Shown: in pieces, positions 1 through 7,822 of the stretch
Layout: the number at the start of each line of letters is the position of its first letter
Position numbering within the stretch: position 1 is the first letter of the stretch
DNA from: Kribbella voronezhensis
Lineage (GTDB): Bacteria; Actinomycetota; Actinomycetes; Propionibacteriales; Kribbellaceae
Assembly: GCF_004365175.1 (NCBI RefSeq)
Contig: NZ_SOCE01000001.1
Coordinates: 2,983,403-3,047,402, forward strand
Reading direction: 5' to 3'
DNA length: 64,000 bases
Made by a program: the position numbers and the translations under genes
Notes under the pieces: generated by a model
What the model was told of the DNA's origin: nothing
Seen by the model: the letters and a program-made list of their open reading frames with translations, nothing else
Database searches by the model: none

Positions 1-126
1 GGCGCCGGTCTTGTCGGTGGCGCCGGTCTTGTCGGTGGCGCCGGTCTTGTCGGTGGCGCCGGTCTTGTCGGTGGCGCCGGTCTTGTCGGTGGCGCCGGTC
101 TTGTCGGTGGCGCCGCTGTCGTCGGT
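1..126. repeat. 18-bp in-frame tandem repeat at the kinase C-terminus
   Basis: Six perfect copies of ggcgccggtcttgtcggt lie at 1-108, followed by one degenerate copy at 109-126. On the coding (minus) strand each unit reads as GATDKT. The array continues past the left edge, so the full copy number is unknown. A unit of exactly six codons lets copies be gained or lost without shifting the frame. Confidence 0.97.
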
Positions 127-1302
127 CCGGGCGGGTCTGGCCGGGTCCTTCTCGGACCACGGCAGCCACGCCTCGACCCGCCAGCCGCCTTCCGCGGTCG
201 GTCCGGCCGAAATACTTCCGCCCGACAGGCTGACCCGCTCCCGCAGCCCGACCAGTCCCGCACCCGCGCCGGGTAACAAGGAATCCGCCGCCACCGGCCG
301 GACGTTCGTCACCCGGACTGTCACGCCAGTCCCCGGCGCGCCCTGCACCACTACTTCGGTCGAGACTCCCCGGGCGTGCTTGTGCACATTGGTCAGCCCC
401 TCCTGCACGATCCGGTAGACCGTCCGACCCACCGAAGCCGGTACGTCGTCCGGCAGGACCAGCTCGCTCGACACGTTCACCCCGGCCGCCCGGGAGGCCT
501 CCACCAACCGGGCCAGGTCGAGCGCTTGCGGTACTGGGGCCAGGTCCGCACCGGCCGCGCTGAGATCTGTCCGCAGTACGCCGAGAACTTCGCGCAGGTC
601 CTCCATCGCCTGCCGGGCGGTCTCGCGGATCAGGCCTGCCGAGCTCTCCACCTTCTCCGGGCCGACCGCCGGGTTCACCTCGAGGCCGCCGGCGTGCAAG
701 GCGATCAGCGACACCTTGTGCGCCAGGACGTCGTGCATCTCCTGGGCGATCCGGGCCCGCTCACCCAGCCGGGCCTGGTCCGCGCGGAGTTCGCGCTCCG
801 CCTCGGCTCGCTCGGCCCGGTCCCGCAGCGACACCATCAGATCGCGCCGGGCGCCGATGTAGGCGCCGACCGCGACCCAGGTCCCGATCAGGAACGGTCC
901 AGTGAAGAGCAGTACGTACGGATCGCTGGTCCGGTCGGACCAGGCACTGGCGACATACGCGACGTACGCCGCCAGGCTGAGCGCGGCCAGCATCAGGTCA
1001 CGGCGGCGAACCGCCAGCGTCAGCAGGGCCAGTCCCATCGGGACGAAGATCTGACCGCCCAGCAGCGCCAGGATGGCAACGACGGTGACGGTGACGGGGA
1101 AGCGACGACGCCACCACAGGGCCAGCGAGGCGGCGATTCCGAGGCCGAGCACGAACCAGTCCCGCGCCTGCCAGCCACCCCGGGTGGTCCCGGACGCTGC
1201 CTGGGCGACGATCGTGATCAGGCTGAAGCCGATGTACATCAGGTCACGGATGCGCGGGGCGCGCTGGACGAACCAGCCGTACCAGCGCCGCAACCATTGC
1301 AT
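1..1302 (-). CDS. NarL-family sensor histidine kinase (3' end outside window)
   Basis: Membrane sensor kinase of a two-component system; 434 codons are visible and the frame is still open at base 1, so the C-terminus and probably the partner response regulator lie to the left. Residues about 20-150 hold four to six membrane segments. A short coiled coil rich in Arg/Glu/Ala follows, then the HisKA_3 phosphoacceptor box (RIAQEMHDVLAHKVSL, His190). Next comes an HATPase domain with an N-box (VQEGLTNVHKHA) and a G-box (GAGLVGLRERV). Beyond the ATPase the protein continues into hexapeptide repeats GATDKT, which is unusual. The start is the ATG at 1302; another ATG five bases downstream is out of frame. 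The gene is divergent from an ABC exporter, a common pairing in which the kinase controls the exporter, but the signal is unknown. Confidence 0.88.
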   Translation of the reverse strand, partial: MQWLRRWYGWFVQRAPRIRDLMYIGFSLITIVAQAASGTTRGGWQARDWFVLGLGIAASLALWWRRRFPVTVTVVAILALLGGQIFVPMGLALLTLAVRRRDLMLAALSLAAYVAYVASAWSDRTSDPYVLLFTGPFLIGTWVAVGAYIGARRDLMVSLRDRAERAEAERELRADQARLGERARIAQEMHDVLAHKVSLIALHAGGLEVNPAVGPEKVESSAGLIRETARQAMEDLREVLGVLRTDLSAAGADLAPVPQALDLARLVEASRAAGVNVSSELVLPDDVPASVGRTVYRIVQEGLTNVHKHARGVSTEVVVQGAPGTGVTVRVTNVRPVAADSLLPGAGAGLVGLRERVSLSGGSISAGPTAEGGWRVEAWLPWSEKDPARPARTDDSGATDKTGATDKTGATDKTGATDKTGATDKTGATDKTGA

Positions 1303-1468
1303 TGCGTCAGCGTAGTCGCGCAGCGTAGATGTCCACGTCCACCTTCGGGAGCGATCCGTCTCCCTCCTCCGGTGGGGGTCAGGGTGGATCCCCGACGACT
1401 TTCGTAGGGGGCCGGTCGAGACGCTCGGTCGATGTGGGCAGGGGGCTCCGGACGGAAGAGTTGCCCCC

Positions 1469-2362
1469 ATGATCACCGTCGAGAACCTCAGCAAGCGCTA
1501 CGGCAACACCACCGCCGTGCAGGATGTCTCCTTCACTGTCGAGCCCGGCAGCATCACCGGATTTCTCGGCCCGAACGGGGCCGGCAAGTCCACCACGCTG
1601 CGCATGCTGACGGGACTCACGCCGCCGACCTCCGGCCGCGCGACGATCACCGGCAAGCGGTACGTCGAGTTGCCGAACCCGGGCCGCGTCGTCGGCGTCA
1701 TGCTCGACGCTGCCGCCCAGCACCCGGGCCGCACCGGCCGGGAGACCCTGCAGCTCAACGCGAGCCTGCTCGGCGTACCGAAGGGCCGTGCGGACGAGAT
1801 GCTCGAAGCCGTTGGGCTCAGCTCGGCCGCGAAGCGCCGGGTCGGCCAGTACTCGCTGGGGATGCGGCAGCGGCTCGGTATCGCGAGCGCGCTGCTCGGC
1901 GACCCCGCAGTACTGATCCTGGACGAGCCTGCCAACGGGATGGACCCGGAAGGCATTCGCTGGATGCGTGGCTTGCTGCAGGACTTCGCGAACCGCGGCG
2001 GCACAGTGATTCTGTCCAGCCACTTGCTGGGCGAGGTGCAGGCGACCGTGGACCGGCTGGTCGTCATCGGAGGCGGCCGCATCGTCGCCAACGGCTCACT
2101 GGACGAACTGCTCGCTGGGAGCGGCACGCTGGTCCGCGGTCTCGACCCGGTCGCGCTGAACCAGGCCCTGACCGCCGCCGGTCTCTCCCTGGAGCCGCTG
2201 CACGACGGAGCACTCCGGGTCGACGCCACTGCTGAGCAGGTCGGCCGCGCTGCCGCCGCTGCCGGCCAGATCCTCCTTGAACTGCGCGAGAGCGACGGCG
2301 CCGGTCTGGAAGAGCTCTTCTTCCAGCTGACCAGCCCGACCGCCACTGCCGTTGCCGCCTGA
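1469..2362 (+). CDS. ABC transporter ATP-binding protein
   Basis: ATPase subunit of a two-gene ABC-2 type exporter, 297 aa. Walker A is GPNGAGKST (34-42), the signature is SLGMRQ, Walker B is AVLILDEP, and the switch histidine is in SSHLL. A C-terminal extension of about 90 residues follows, as in the drug/antibiotic exporter (CcmA-like) subfamily. It starts at ATG 1469. The permease gene begins 28 bases after its stop, so the two are likely co-transcribed. The divergent sensor kinase next door may control it. The substrate cannot be read from the sequence; bacitracin/daunorubicin-type drug or peptide export are possibilities. Confidence 0.93.
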   Translation: MITVENLSKRYGNTTAVQDVSFTVEPGSITGFLGPNGAGKSTTLRMLTGLTPPTSGRATITGKRYVELPNPGRVVGVMLDAAAQHPGRTGRETLQLNASLLGVPKGRADEMLEAVGLSSAAKRRVGQYSLGMRQRLGIASALLGDPAVLILDEPANGMDPEGIRWMRGLLQDFANRGGTVILSSHLLGEVQATVDRLVVIGGGRIVANGSLDELLAGSGTLVRGLDPVALNQALTAAGLSLEPLHDGALRVDATAEQVGRAAAAAGQILLELRESDGAGLEELFFQLTSPTATAVAA

Positions 2363-2390
2363 CCACTCGAAACTTCTGGAGTTCACCACC

Positions 2391-3209
2391 ATGGCTGTCA
2401 CCGAAATCGCCTCCCCACCCACCACGTCGGCCGCGGTCGCTGGGAAGCACCGCGCCGTTGCCACCTCACTGCCGCCCGCACGGGGGCAGTCCTTCCTCCG
2501 GCTGGTCGTCACCGAGCTGCGGAAGTCCCTGGACACCCGCAGCGGCCGGGTGCTGATCCTCGCCATCCTTGCGCTGGCCGTGGCTGCGCTCACCTGGCAG
2601 CTCACCCACATGGACGCGGGCCGGCAGCACTTCGACAGCTACCTGGCTGCCGCATCGACAGGCGTCCAACTGCTGCTGCCGGTGATCGGTGTGATGGCGA
2701 TGACGAGTGAGTGGACCCAGCGCACCGCGTTGACCACCTTCACGCTGTCGCCGCGCCGGGTCCGGGTCCAGCTGGCCAAGTTCGTTTCCGCGATCGTGCT
2801 GAGCATCGTCGTACTGACCGCGACCACGGTGCTCGCGATGGCCGCCACTGCGATCGGCGGCGCCACCGGCGGCAACGGATCGTCGTACGCCGGACTGGGC
2901 GGCTCGCTGGCCGGTGCCTACCTGACCACCGCGTTGAACGTCGTGATGGGTGCCGCTTTCGGTGCGGTGATCGCCCAGACCGCCGTCGCGATCCTGGTCT
3001 TCTTCATCGCCCCGACGGCCTGGGCACTGGCCGGGCCGGCGCTGTTCAAGGACAACGCGAACTGGCTGGACGTGTTCGGCGCCTTCGGCCGGATCGCCGA
3101 GCGCGATCTGCACGGGATGCTGCCCGAGACGCTCACCGCGATCGGCGTCTGGATCGTGCTGCCGACCATCGCCGGACTGTGGGCAAGCTCACGTCGCGAG
3201 GTGAAGTAG
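2391..3209 (+). CDS. ABC-2 type transporter permease
   Basis: Membrane partner of the preceding ATPase, 272 aa. A polar N-terminal stretch of about 45 residues precedes roughly six hydrophobic segments (for example VLILAILALAVAALTW, GVQLLLPVIGVMAMTSEW, IVLSIVVLTATTVLAMAATA). The motif TSEWTQRTALTTF in the first cytoplasmic loop is typical of ABC-2 permeases of this size. I chose ATG 2391 because GGAG lies nine bases upstream. The frame is open further upstream to 2352, but that would overlap the ATPase gene. A strong hairpin follows the stop. Confidence 0.88.
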   Translation: MAVTEIASPPTTSAAVAGKHRAVATSLPPARGQSFLRLVVTELRKSLDTRSGRVLILAILALAVAALTWQLTHMDAGRQHFDSYLAAASTGVQLLLPVIGVMAMTSEWTQRTALTTFTLSPRRVRVQLAKFVSAIVLSIVVLTATTVLAMAATAIGGATGGNGSSYAGLGGSLAGAYLTTALNVVMGAAFGAVIAQTAVAILVFFIAPTAWALAGPALFKDNANWLDVFGAFGRIAERDLHGMLPETLTAIGVWIVLPTIAGLWASSRREVK

Positions 3210-3233
3210 GTCCTCGGTTCGACGCTCAAGACG

Positions 3234-3275
3234 CGGAAGGCCTGGCCGGTTTGAGGGGATCGGCCAGGCCTTCCG
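3234..3275 (+). terminator. hairpin terminator after the ABC operon
   Basis: A perfect 15-bp inverted repeat (3234-3248 with 3261-3275; core AAGGCCTGGCCG) encloses a 12-base loop, 24 bases after the permease stop. There is no T-run, as is common for actinomycete terminators. Confidence 0.75.
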
Positions 3276-3425
3276 GCCGGTCACCGGGCCTGTTCGGGGG
3301 TCCAGCCAGGGGGCGGTGCGTGTGTCGGACACCGGCTCCGGGTAACCTAGAACCACGATTACTGACGACTGATCCGTGGGCGCCCAGCTGCGTACCCGGT
3401 TGACTTGTGCGAGGGGGTCGACGCT

Positions 3426-3617
3426 ATGGGGCGCGGCCGTGCAAAGGCCAAGCAGACGAAGGTCGCACGCGACCTGAAATACCGCACCTGGGAGACCGAC
3501 TTGGAGCAGCTCAAGAAAGAGCTGTCCGGCGGCGAGCAGAGCGGTAACGGATCTGCGAACGGCGACAACGACGCAGACGTCGGCGATGACGCCGACGACT
3601 ACCACCCCCGTCGGTAA
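3426..3617 (+). CDS. DUF3073 family small protein
   Basis: A 63-aa hydrophilic protein starting MGRGRAKAKQTKVARDLKYR, the invariant beginning of the actinobacterial DUF3073 family. The N-terminal half is Lys/Arg-rich and the C-terminal half is a run of Asp, Asn and Gly (DNDADVGDDADDYHPRR). The function is unknown; the basic head suggests nucleic-acid or ribosome contact, which is an inference. The start ATG 3426 follows GAGGGGG. In many actinobacteria this gene lies next to purM, and here too purM is convergent 247 bases away. Confidence 0.92.
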   Translation: MGRGRAKAKQTKVARDLKYRTWETDLEQLKKELSGGEQSGNGSANGDNDADVGDDADDYHPRR

Positions 3618-3638
3618 GGCAGCATTTCAGCTCGGATG

Positions 3639-3669
3639 ACCTGCCCAGCGCCTTGAGCGCCGGGCAGGT
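3639..3669. terminator. hairpin terminator after the DUF3073 gene
   Basis: ACCTGCCC (3639-3646) pairs with GGGCAGGT (3662-3669), with partial pairing inside, 21 bases after the DUF3073 stop. Confidence 0.65.
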
Positions 3670-3772
3670 CTCCTGTGCTTGACCGACGTAGTTCTACCCA
3701 GGGCGGTGTCCCGAGTCGGGAGATCGTGCTTCAGCACACAGATCGCGGTTCGTGCTGCCCTGCTCACCGTGT

Positions 3773-3806
3773 GATCCGGAGAACGCCTCGCGGGGTTCTC
3801 CGGATC
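3773..3806. terminator. hairpin terminator downstream of purM
   Basis: GATCCGGAGAAC (3773-3784) and GTTCTCCGGATC (3795-3806) form a perfect 12-bp stem with a 10-base loop, about 60 bases beyond the purM stop. It lies between convergent genes and could serve both. Confidence 0.72.
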
Positions 3807-3864
3807 TCGCGGACTGGTTGACGCAGTCGGATTGTCGTCGGCTGGTTGCCTCAGCGGGCCTTGC

Positions 3865-4938
3865 TCAGCGGGCGTAGTCACCTTGGAGTTCGACACCGGA
3901 GGTGCCGTCGGCAGCGCTGACCTCGCCGCACACCCAGGCGGGGATGTCCCGCTCAGCCAGTACGGCGATCGCCCGGTCCGCGGCGGCCGGGTCGAGCACC
4001 GCGACCATCCCGACGCCCATGTTCAGGGTCTTCTCGAGCTCCAGCAGTGGTACGTCACCGAGCTGACCGACCAGGCCGAAGATCGGCGCCGGCGTCCAGG
4101 TGGACCGGTCGATCCGGACCGCGAACTCGGCGGGGATCACCCGGGCCAGGTTCGCCGCGAAGCCGCCACCGGTGATGTGCGACATCGCGTGCAGCGGCTT
4201 CTCGTCGGCGTTCAGCTCCCGGATCAGCTCCAGGCAGTGCTTGGCGTAGACCTTGGTCGGCGTCAGCAGGGTGTCCCCGAGGGTGCCACCGAGTTCGGGG
4301 ACCTCCCGGTCGAGCTGCCAGCCGGCGCGGTCGAAGAAGACGTGCCGGACCAGGGAGTACCCGTTCGAGTGCAGACCCGACGAGGCCATCGCCACCACGA
4401 CGTCACCGGCGCGAACCCGGTCCGCGCCGATCACCTCGTCGGCCTCGACGACTCCGGTGGCCGCGCCGGCCACGTCGTACTCGTCGGCTTCGAGCAGGCC
4501 GGGGTGCTCGGCCGTCTCCCCGCCGACGAGCGCCGTACCGGCTTCCACGCACGCCTCGGCGATGCCCTTCACGATCTGCGCGATCGTCTCCGGCACCACC
4601 TTGCCGGTGCAGATGTAGTCGGTCATGAACAGCGGCTCCGCGCCGCACACGACCAGGTCGTCCACGACCATGCCGACCAGGTCGAAGCCGATCGTGTCGT
4701 GCCGGTCCAGCTTCTGCGCGATCGCGACCTTGGTCCCGACCCCGTCCGTCGAGGTCGCCAGCAACGGCCGCCGGTACGCCGTCAGGGCGCTCGCGTCGAA
4801 CAGGCCGGCGAATCCGCCGAGCCCGCCGACCACCTCGGGACGGGTCGCCTTCGCGACCCACTCCTTCATCAGTTCGACGGCCCGGTCACCGGCCTCGATG
4901 TCGACCCCCGCGGCGGCGTAACTGGCGCCCTCGGACAC
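3865..4938 (-). CDS. purM: phosphoribosylformylglycinamidine cyclo-ligase
   Basis: AIR synthetase, 357 aa, cytosolic: ATP-dependent closure of FGAM to 5-aminoimidazole ribonucleotide, step five of purine synthesis. Family signatures in order are SYAAAGVDIEAGDRAVELMK near the start, GVGTKVAIAQ (ATP/substrate loop), the FDLVGMVVDDLVVCGAEPLF block, GGETAEHPG and MSHITGGGFAANL. The length matches the family. I chose GTG 4938 because AAGGAG (4945-4950) lies six bases upstream and the encoded start VSEGASYAAAG fits the family. The frame is open further upstream, but only through the repeated purF-purM spacer. It follows purF on the same strand. Confidence 0.96.
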   Translation of the reverse strand: MSEGASYAAAGVDIEAGDRAVELMKEWVAKATRPEVVGGLGGFAGLFDASALTAYRRPLLATSTDGVGTKVAIAQKLDRHDTIGFDLVGMVVDDLVVCGAEPLFMTDYICTGKVVPETIAQIVKGIAEACVEAGTALVGGETAEHPGLLEADEYDVAGAATGVVEADEVIGADRVRAGDVVVAMASSGLHSNGYSLVRHVFFDRAGWQLDREVPELGGTLGDTLLTPTKVYAKHCLELIRELNADEKPLHAMSHITGGGFAANLARVIPAEFAVRIDRSTWTPAPIFGLVGQLGDVPLLELEKTLNMGVGMVAVLDPAAADRAIAVLAERDIPAWVCGEVSAADGTSGVELQGDYAR

Positions 4939-4946
4939 GTTGTTCT

Positions 4947-5014
4947 CCTTGTTCTCAGGGCCTTGTTCTGATCGGCCTGTTCTGGCGCCCTGTTCTGATG
5001 GCCTGTTCTGGCGG
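4947..5014. repeat. 13-bp tandem repeats in the purF-purM spacer
   Basis: CCTGTTCTG occurs at 4976, 4989 and 5002, spaced exactly 13 bases, with variants at 4961 (CCTTGTTCTG) and 4947 (CCTTGTTCTC). The array fills nearly the whole spacer between the purF stop and the purM ribosome binding site. The last degenerate unit itself supplies the AAGGAG of purM on the coding strand. Confidence 0.85.
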
Positions 5015-5020
5015 CCTGGG

Positions 5021-6583
5021 TCAGGGCCGGGACAGGGCGTCCGCGGCGCCGGCACCGCCGGCCACCGTGGCCAGACCGTCGACGTCGGTGGCGACCGGCA
5101 GTTCGAGCAGGTGCTTGCCGAGGTGCTCCGGTTCGGGCAGCGCGATCGGGTAGACACCGTCGAAGCAGGCCCGGCAGAGCTTGTCCTTGCCGACCGAGGT
5201 GGCCTCGATCAGGCCGTCCAGGCTGACGTAGCCGAGCGAGTCCGCGCCGATCGAACGGCAGATCTCCTCGGTGTTCAGGCCGTTCGCGATCAGTTCCGCG
5301 CGGCTGGCGAAGTCGATGCCGTAGAAACACGGCCACTTCACCGGCGGCGACGAGATCCGGACGTGGATCTCGGCCGCGCCCGACTCGCGCAGCATCCGGA
5401 TCACCGCGCGCTGGGTGTTGCCGCGGACGATCGAGTCGTCCACCACGACCAGGCGCTTGCCCTCGATCACCTCGCGCAGCGGGTTCAGCTTCAGCCGGAT
5501 ACCCAACTGGCGGATGGTCTGGCTGGGCTGGATGAAGGTGCGGCCGACGTAGGCGTTCTTGACCAGGCCCGAGCCGTACGGGATGCCGGACTCCTCGGCG
5601 TACCCGATGGCGCCCGGCGTACCGGACTCCGGGGTCGCGATGACGAGGTCCGCCTCGACCGGGTGCTCGCGGGCCAGTTGGCGGCCGACCTCGACGCGGG
5701 TCGAGTGGATCCGCTGGCCGGAGATCTGGGTGTCCGGGCGGGCGAGGTACACGAACTCGAACAGGCAGCCCTTGGGGTCCGCCTCGGCGAACCGGGTCGA
5801 GCGGAGGCCGTCCTCGTCGATCGCGACGATCTCACCCGGCTCGACCTCCCGGATGAAGCTCGCGCCGACGATGTCGAGGGCCGCGGTCTCGCTGGCGATC
5901 ACCCAGCCGCGCTCGAGCCGGCCGAGTACCAGCGGGCGGATCCCCTGCGGATCGCGTGCGCCGTACAGGGTGGTCTCGTCCATGAAGACGAGGCTGTACG
6001 CGCCCTTGACCTTGGGGAGCACCTTCGCGGCGGCCTGCTCGATGGTCAGGTCCGGGTACCCGGCGAGCATCGAGGTGAGGATGTCGGTGTCGGAGGACGC
6101 GCCGTGCTTGGCGTTCGCCTTCGCGTGCTCGACCTCCAGGTCCAGCCCGAGATCGAGCGGATCGGTGCCGCCCAGGGTCGCGGCCAGCTCACCGGTGTTG
6201 GTGAGGTTGCCGTTGTGCCCGAGCGCGATCGACCCGGTCGCGGTCGACCGGAAGGTGGGCTGGGCGTTCGCCCAGACACTGGAGCCGGTCGTCGAGTACC
6301 GGCAGTGGCCGACGGAGATGTACCCCCGCAGCGACGCCAGGGTCGCCTCGTCGAACGCCTGACTGACCAGACCCATGTCCTTGTAGACCAGAATCTGGGT
6401 CCCGTTGCTGACCGCGATGCCAGCCGACTCCTGCCCCCGGTGCTGCAGAGCGTAGAGCCCGAAATAGGTGAGTTTGGCAACCTCTTCCCCCGGAGCCCAG
6501 ACCCCGAAGACGCCACAAGCGTCCTGAGGTCCTAGGTCCTGCGGGTCAAGATCATGAGTGAGCCGACCATCGCCACGAGCCAC
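5021..6583 (-). CDS. purF: amidophosphoribosyltransferase
   Basis: First committed enzyme of purine synthesis: PRPP plus glutamine gives phosphoribosylamine. About 520 aa. The mature N-terminal nucleophile cysteine is in DACGVFGVW (Cys23 from the chosen start); the preceding residues would be a cleaved propeptide, as in Bacillus-type enzymes. The glutaminase domain shows LQHRGQESAGIA and GHCRYSTTG. The phosphoribosyltransferase domain shows the PRPP loop VVVDDSIVRGNT. C-terminal cysteines in LCRACFDG fit the [4Fe-4S] class. The start is uncertain: GTG 6583 gives the expected propeptide length but has no clear Shine-Dalgarno sequence. The frame stays open to 6670, overlapping a small peptide gene on the same strand. 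Confidence 0.94.
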   Translation of the reverse strand: MARGDGRLTHDLDPQDLGPQDACGVFGVWAPGEEVAKLTYFGLYALQHRGQESAGIAVSNGTQILVYKDMGLVSQAFDEATLASLRGYISVGHCRYSTTGSSVWANAQPTFRSTATGSIALGHNGNLTNTGELAATLGGTDPLDLGLDLEVEHAKANAKHGASSDTDILTSMLAGYPDLTIEQAAAKVLPKVKGAYSLVFMDETTLYGARDPQGIRPLVLGRLERGWVIASETAALDIVGASFIREVEPGEIVAIDEDGLRSTRFAEADPKGCLFEFVYLARPDTQISGQRIHSTRVEVGRQLAREHPVEADLVIATPESGTPGAIGYAEESGIPYGSGLVKNAYVGRTFIQPSQTIRQLGIRLKLNPLREVIEGKRLVVVDDSIVRGNTQRAVIRMLRESGAAEIHVRISSPPVKWPCFYGIDFASRAELIANGLNTEEICRSIGADSLGYVSLDGLIEATSVGKDKLCRACFDGVYPIALPEPEHLGKHLLELPVATDVDGLATVAGGAGAADALSRP

Positions 6584-6602
6584 GCCGCACAGTCTACGGG
6601 AC

Positions 6603-6731
6603 CTACATCTGCCAGCAGACAGTGCACAGTCCGCCAGGCTTGTCACCGGCCGTCGCCGTCCCCGGAGCACCGACGAACAGTCCGGCCAACAACCCCGCCG
6701 CCGCCGCTACGGTGAGAAACCTCTTGATCAC
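6603..6731 (-). CDS. 42-aa secreted peptide precursor with CxxCW tail
   Basis: A short gene encoding a basic N-terminus (VIKR), a hydrophobic core (FLTVAAAAGLLAGLFVGA) and a signal-peptidase-I-like site after TATA. Cleavage there would release a 14-residue peptide, GDKPGGLCTVCWQM. Support for translation: GTG 6731 is preceded by AAAGGA with six-base spacing, the codons are GC-rich in third position, and the reading frame is intact. It sits head-to-head with a TrmB/LuxR-like regulator (102 bases apart) and ends 19 bases before purF. I do not recognise the family. Secreted signal, bacteriocin-like peptide or metal/redox peptide are all possible; the CxxC could form a small disulphide loop. The function is not established. 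Confidence 0.7.
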   Translation of the reverse strand: MIKRFLTVAAAAGLLAGLFVGAPGTATAGDKPGGLCTVCWQM

Positions 6732-6803
6732 GGCACGTCCTTTCGAAATAATCCGAAACGTCCTGTTGAGCGCGCTAAATCGACGCACCCTGTATATGGT
6801 CGG

Positions 6804-6822
6804 TTCCAAACGAGCGTTGGAA
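6804..6822. promoter_or_regulatory. inverted repeat over the regulator's ribosome binding site
   Basis: TTCCAA (6804-6809), seven bases, then TTGGAA (6817-6822): a perfect 6-7-6 palindrome whose right arm overlaps the GGAAGGG ribosome binding site of the regulator starting at 6834. It lies in the only stretch between the divergent peptide and regulator genes, so a regulator bound here could act on both. The 102-base region is unusually AT-rich for this genome (TATATG at 6793-6798, GAAATAATCC near 6746-6755). Confidence 0.5.
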
Positions 6823-6833
6823 GGGTGTAGATA

Positions 6834-7817
6834 GTGCTGGAGCCGTTAGGTGTGGACGAAGCCACCTTCGCGGTCTACCACGCCCTTCTGAGAGAACCCG
6901 ACAGTACGCCCGAGCAGATTGCCGCACTACTGAATTGTGCGGTCGAAGAGGTTCATCTCCGGATGGACCGGCTCCGGAAACTCGATCTTCTGGTTCCGAC
7001 CTGGACCAATCCGACCATCGAGCACGCCGTCCACCCGCGGGTCGGACTCAGTGGTCTGGTCGAGCGCCGCCGCAGCGAGCTCAACCAGTTGATGGGTGAA
7101 CTCAGCCAGGCAGAGGCTTCGGCCGAGATCATGGCCGAGCAGTACAACGAACTGCTGACCTCCCGGACCAGCGGCGACGTCGAAGTACTGCGCGGTCGCG
7201 CCAACGCCTCACGTCGGATCGAGGAACTCGGCTCGAAGGCTCGCGAGTCCTTCTGGGGTCTCATCCCGGGCCACGTGGACGACATCGTCGCGCCCGCCGA
7301 GGAGTCGCCTGACATTCCACTGCTCGAGCGTGGGATCAGGATGCGGAGCCTCTATCTGCAGAGCATGACCGTCTCGAAGGCCGGCCTCGAGTTCGCCGCG
7401 TACATGTACAAGCTGGGCGGCGAGGTTCGCGCCACTCCCACCCTGCCGATGCGACTGCTGATCATCGACCGGGAGATCGCGGTCATGCCGCTCAATCCCG
7501 AGGTCGAGAGCGCGGGCGCGGTGATCCACCGCAGCCCATCCGTCCTCGCCGTGGCGATCGCCCTCTTCGACGCCTACTGGTCCCGCGCCACAGAGCTGTT
7601 CGCCCCAGAAGACCGCGAGGACAACTCCCCTCTCACGCCCCACGAGGCCGAGGTACTACGGCTCCTCGCCGGCGGCGCCAAAGACGAGCAGGTGGCCCGC
7701 CTCCTGGGCATCTCGCTCCGCACCGCGCGCCGCATCACCGCCAACCTCTCCGAGCGCCTCGACGCCACCTCCCGCTTCGAACTGGGAGTAGCCGCGGCCA
7801 AACGCGGCTGGGTCTGA
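6834..7817 (+). CDS. TrmB-like / LuxR-HTH transcriptional regulator
   Basis: Cytoplasmic DNA-binding regulator, 327 aa. Residues about 1-75 look like a TrmB-type winged helix (DEATFAVYHALLREPDSTPEQIAALL). A coiled coil (VERRRSELNQLMGELSQAEASAEIMAEQYNELL) and an effector-like middle domain (RGIRMRSLYLQSM, LLIIDREIAVMPL, GAVIHRSPSVLAV) follow. The C-terminus is a LuxR/GerE helix-turn-helix (LTPHEAEVLRLLAGGAKDEQ, then ARLLGISLRTARRITANL). This architecture is common in actinomycetes and its ligands are mostly unknown. GTG 6834 follows GGAAGGG. It is divergent from the secreted-peptide gene, and a decayed copy follows immediately. Confidence 0.85.
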   Translation: MLEPLGVDEATFAVYHALLREPDSTPEQIAALLNCAVEEVHLRMDRLRKLDLLVPTWTNPTIEHAVHPRVGLSGLVERRRSELNQLMGELSQAEASAEIMAEQYNELLTSRTSGDVEVLRGRANASRRIEELGSKARESFWGLIPGHVDDIVAPAEESPDIPLLERGIRMRSLYLQSMTVSKAGLEFAAYMYKLGGEVRATPTLPMRLLIIDREIAVMPLNPEVESAGAVIHRSPSVLAVAIALFDAYWSRATELFAPEDREDNSPLTPHEAEVLRLLAGGAKDEQVARLLGISLRTARRITANLSERLDATSRFELGVAAAKRGWV

Positions 7818-7822
7818 CCCCG

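Noticed and set aside
11..1407. Long plus-strand open frames at 11-418 and 376-1407
   Set aside because: They are antisense to the sensor kinase, whose domains are unmistakable on the minus strand; the repeated SVAPVL peptide is the 18-bp array read on the wrong strand.
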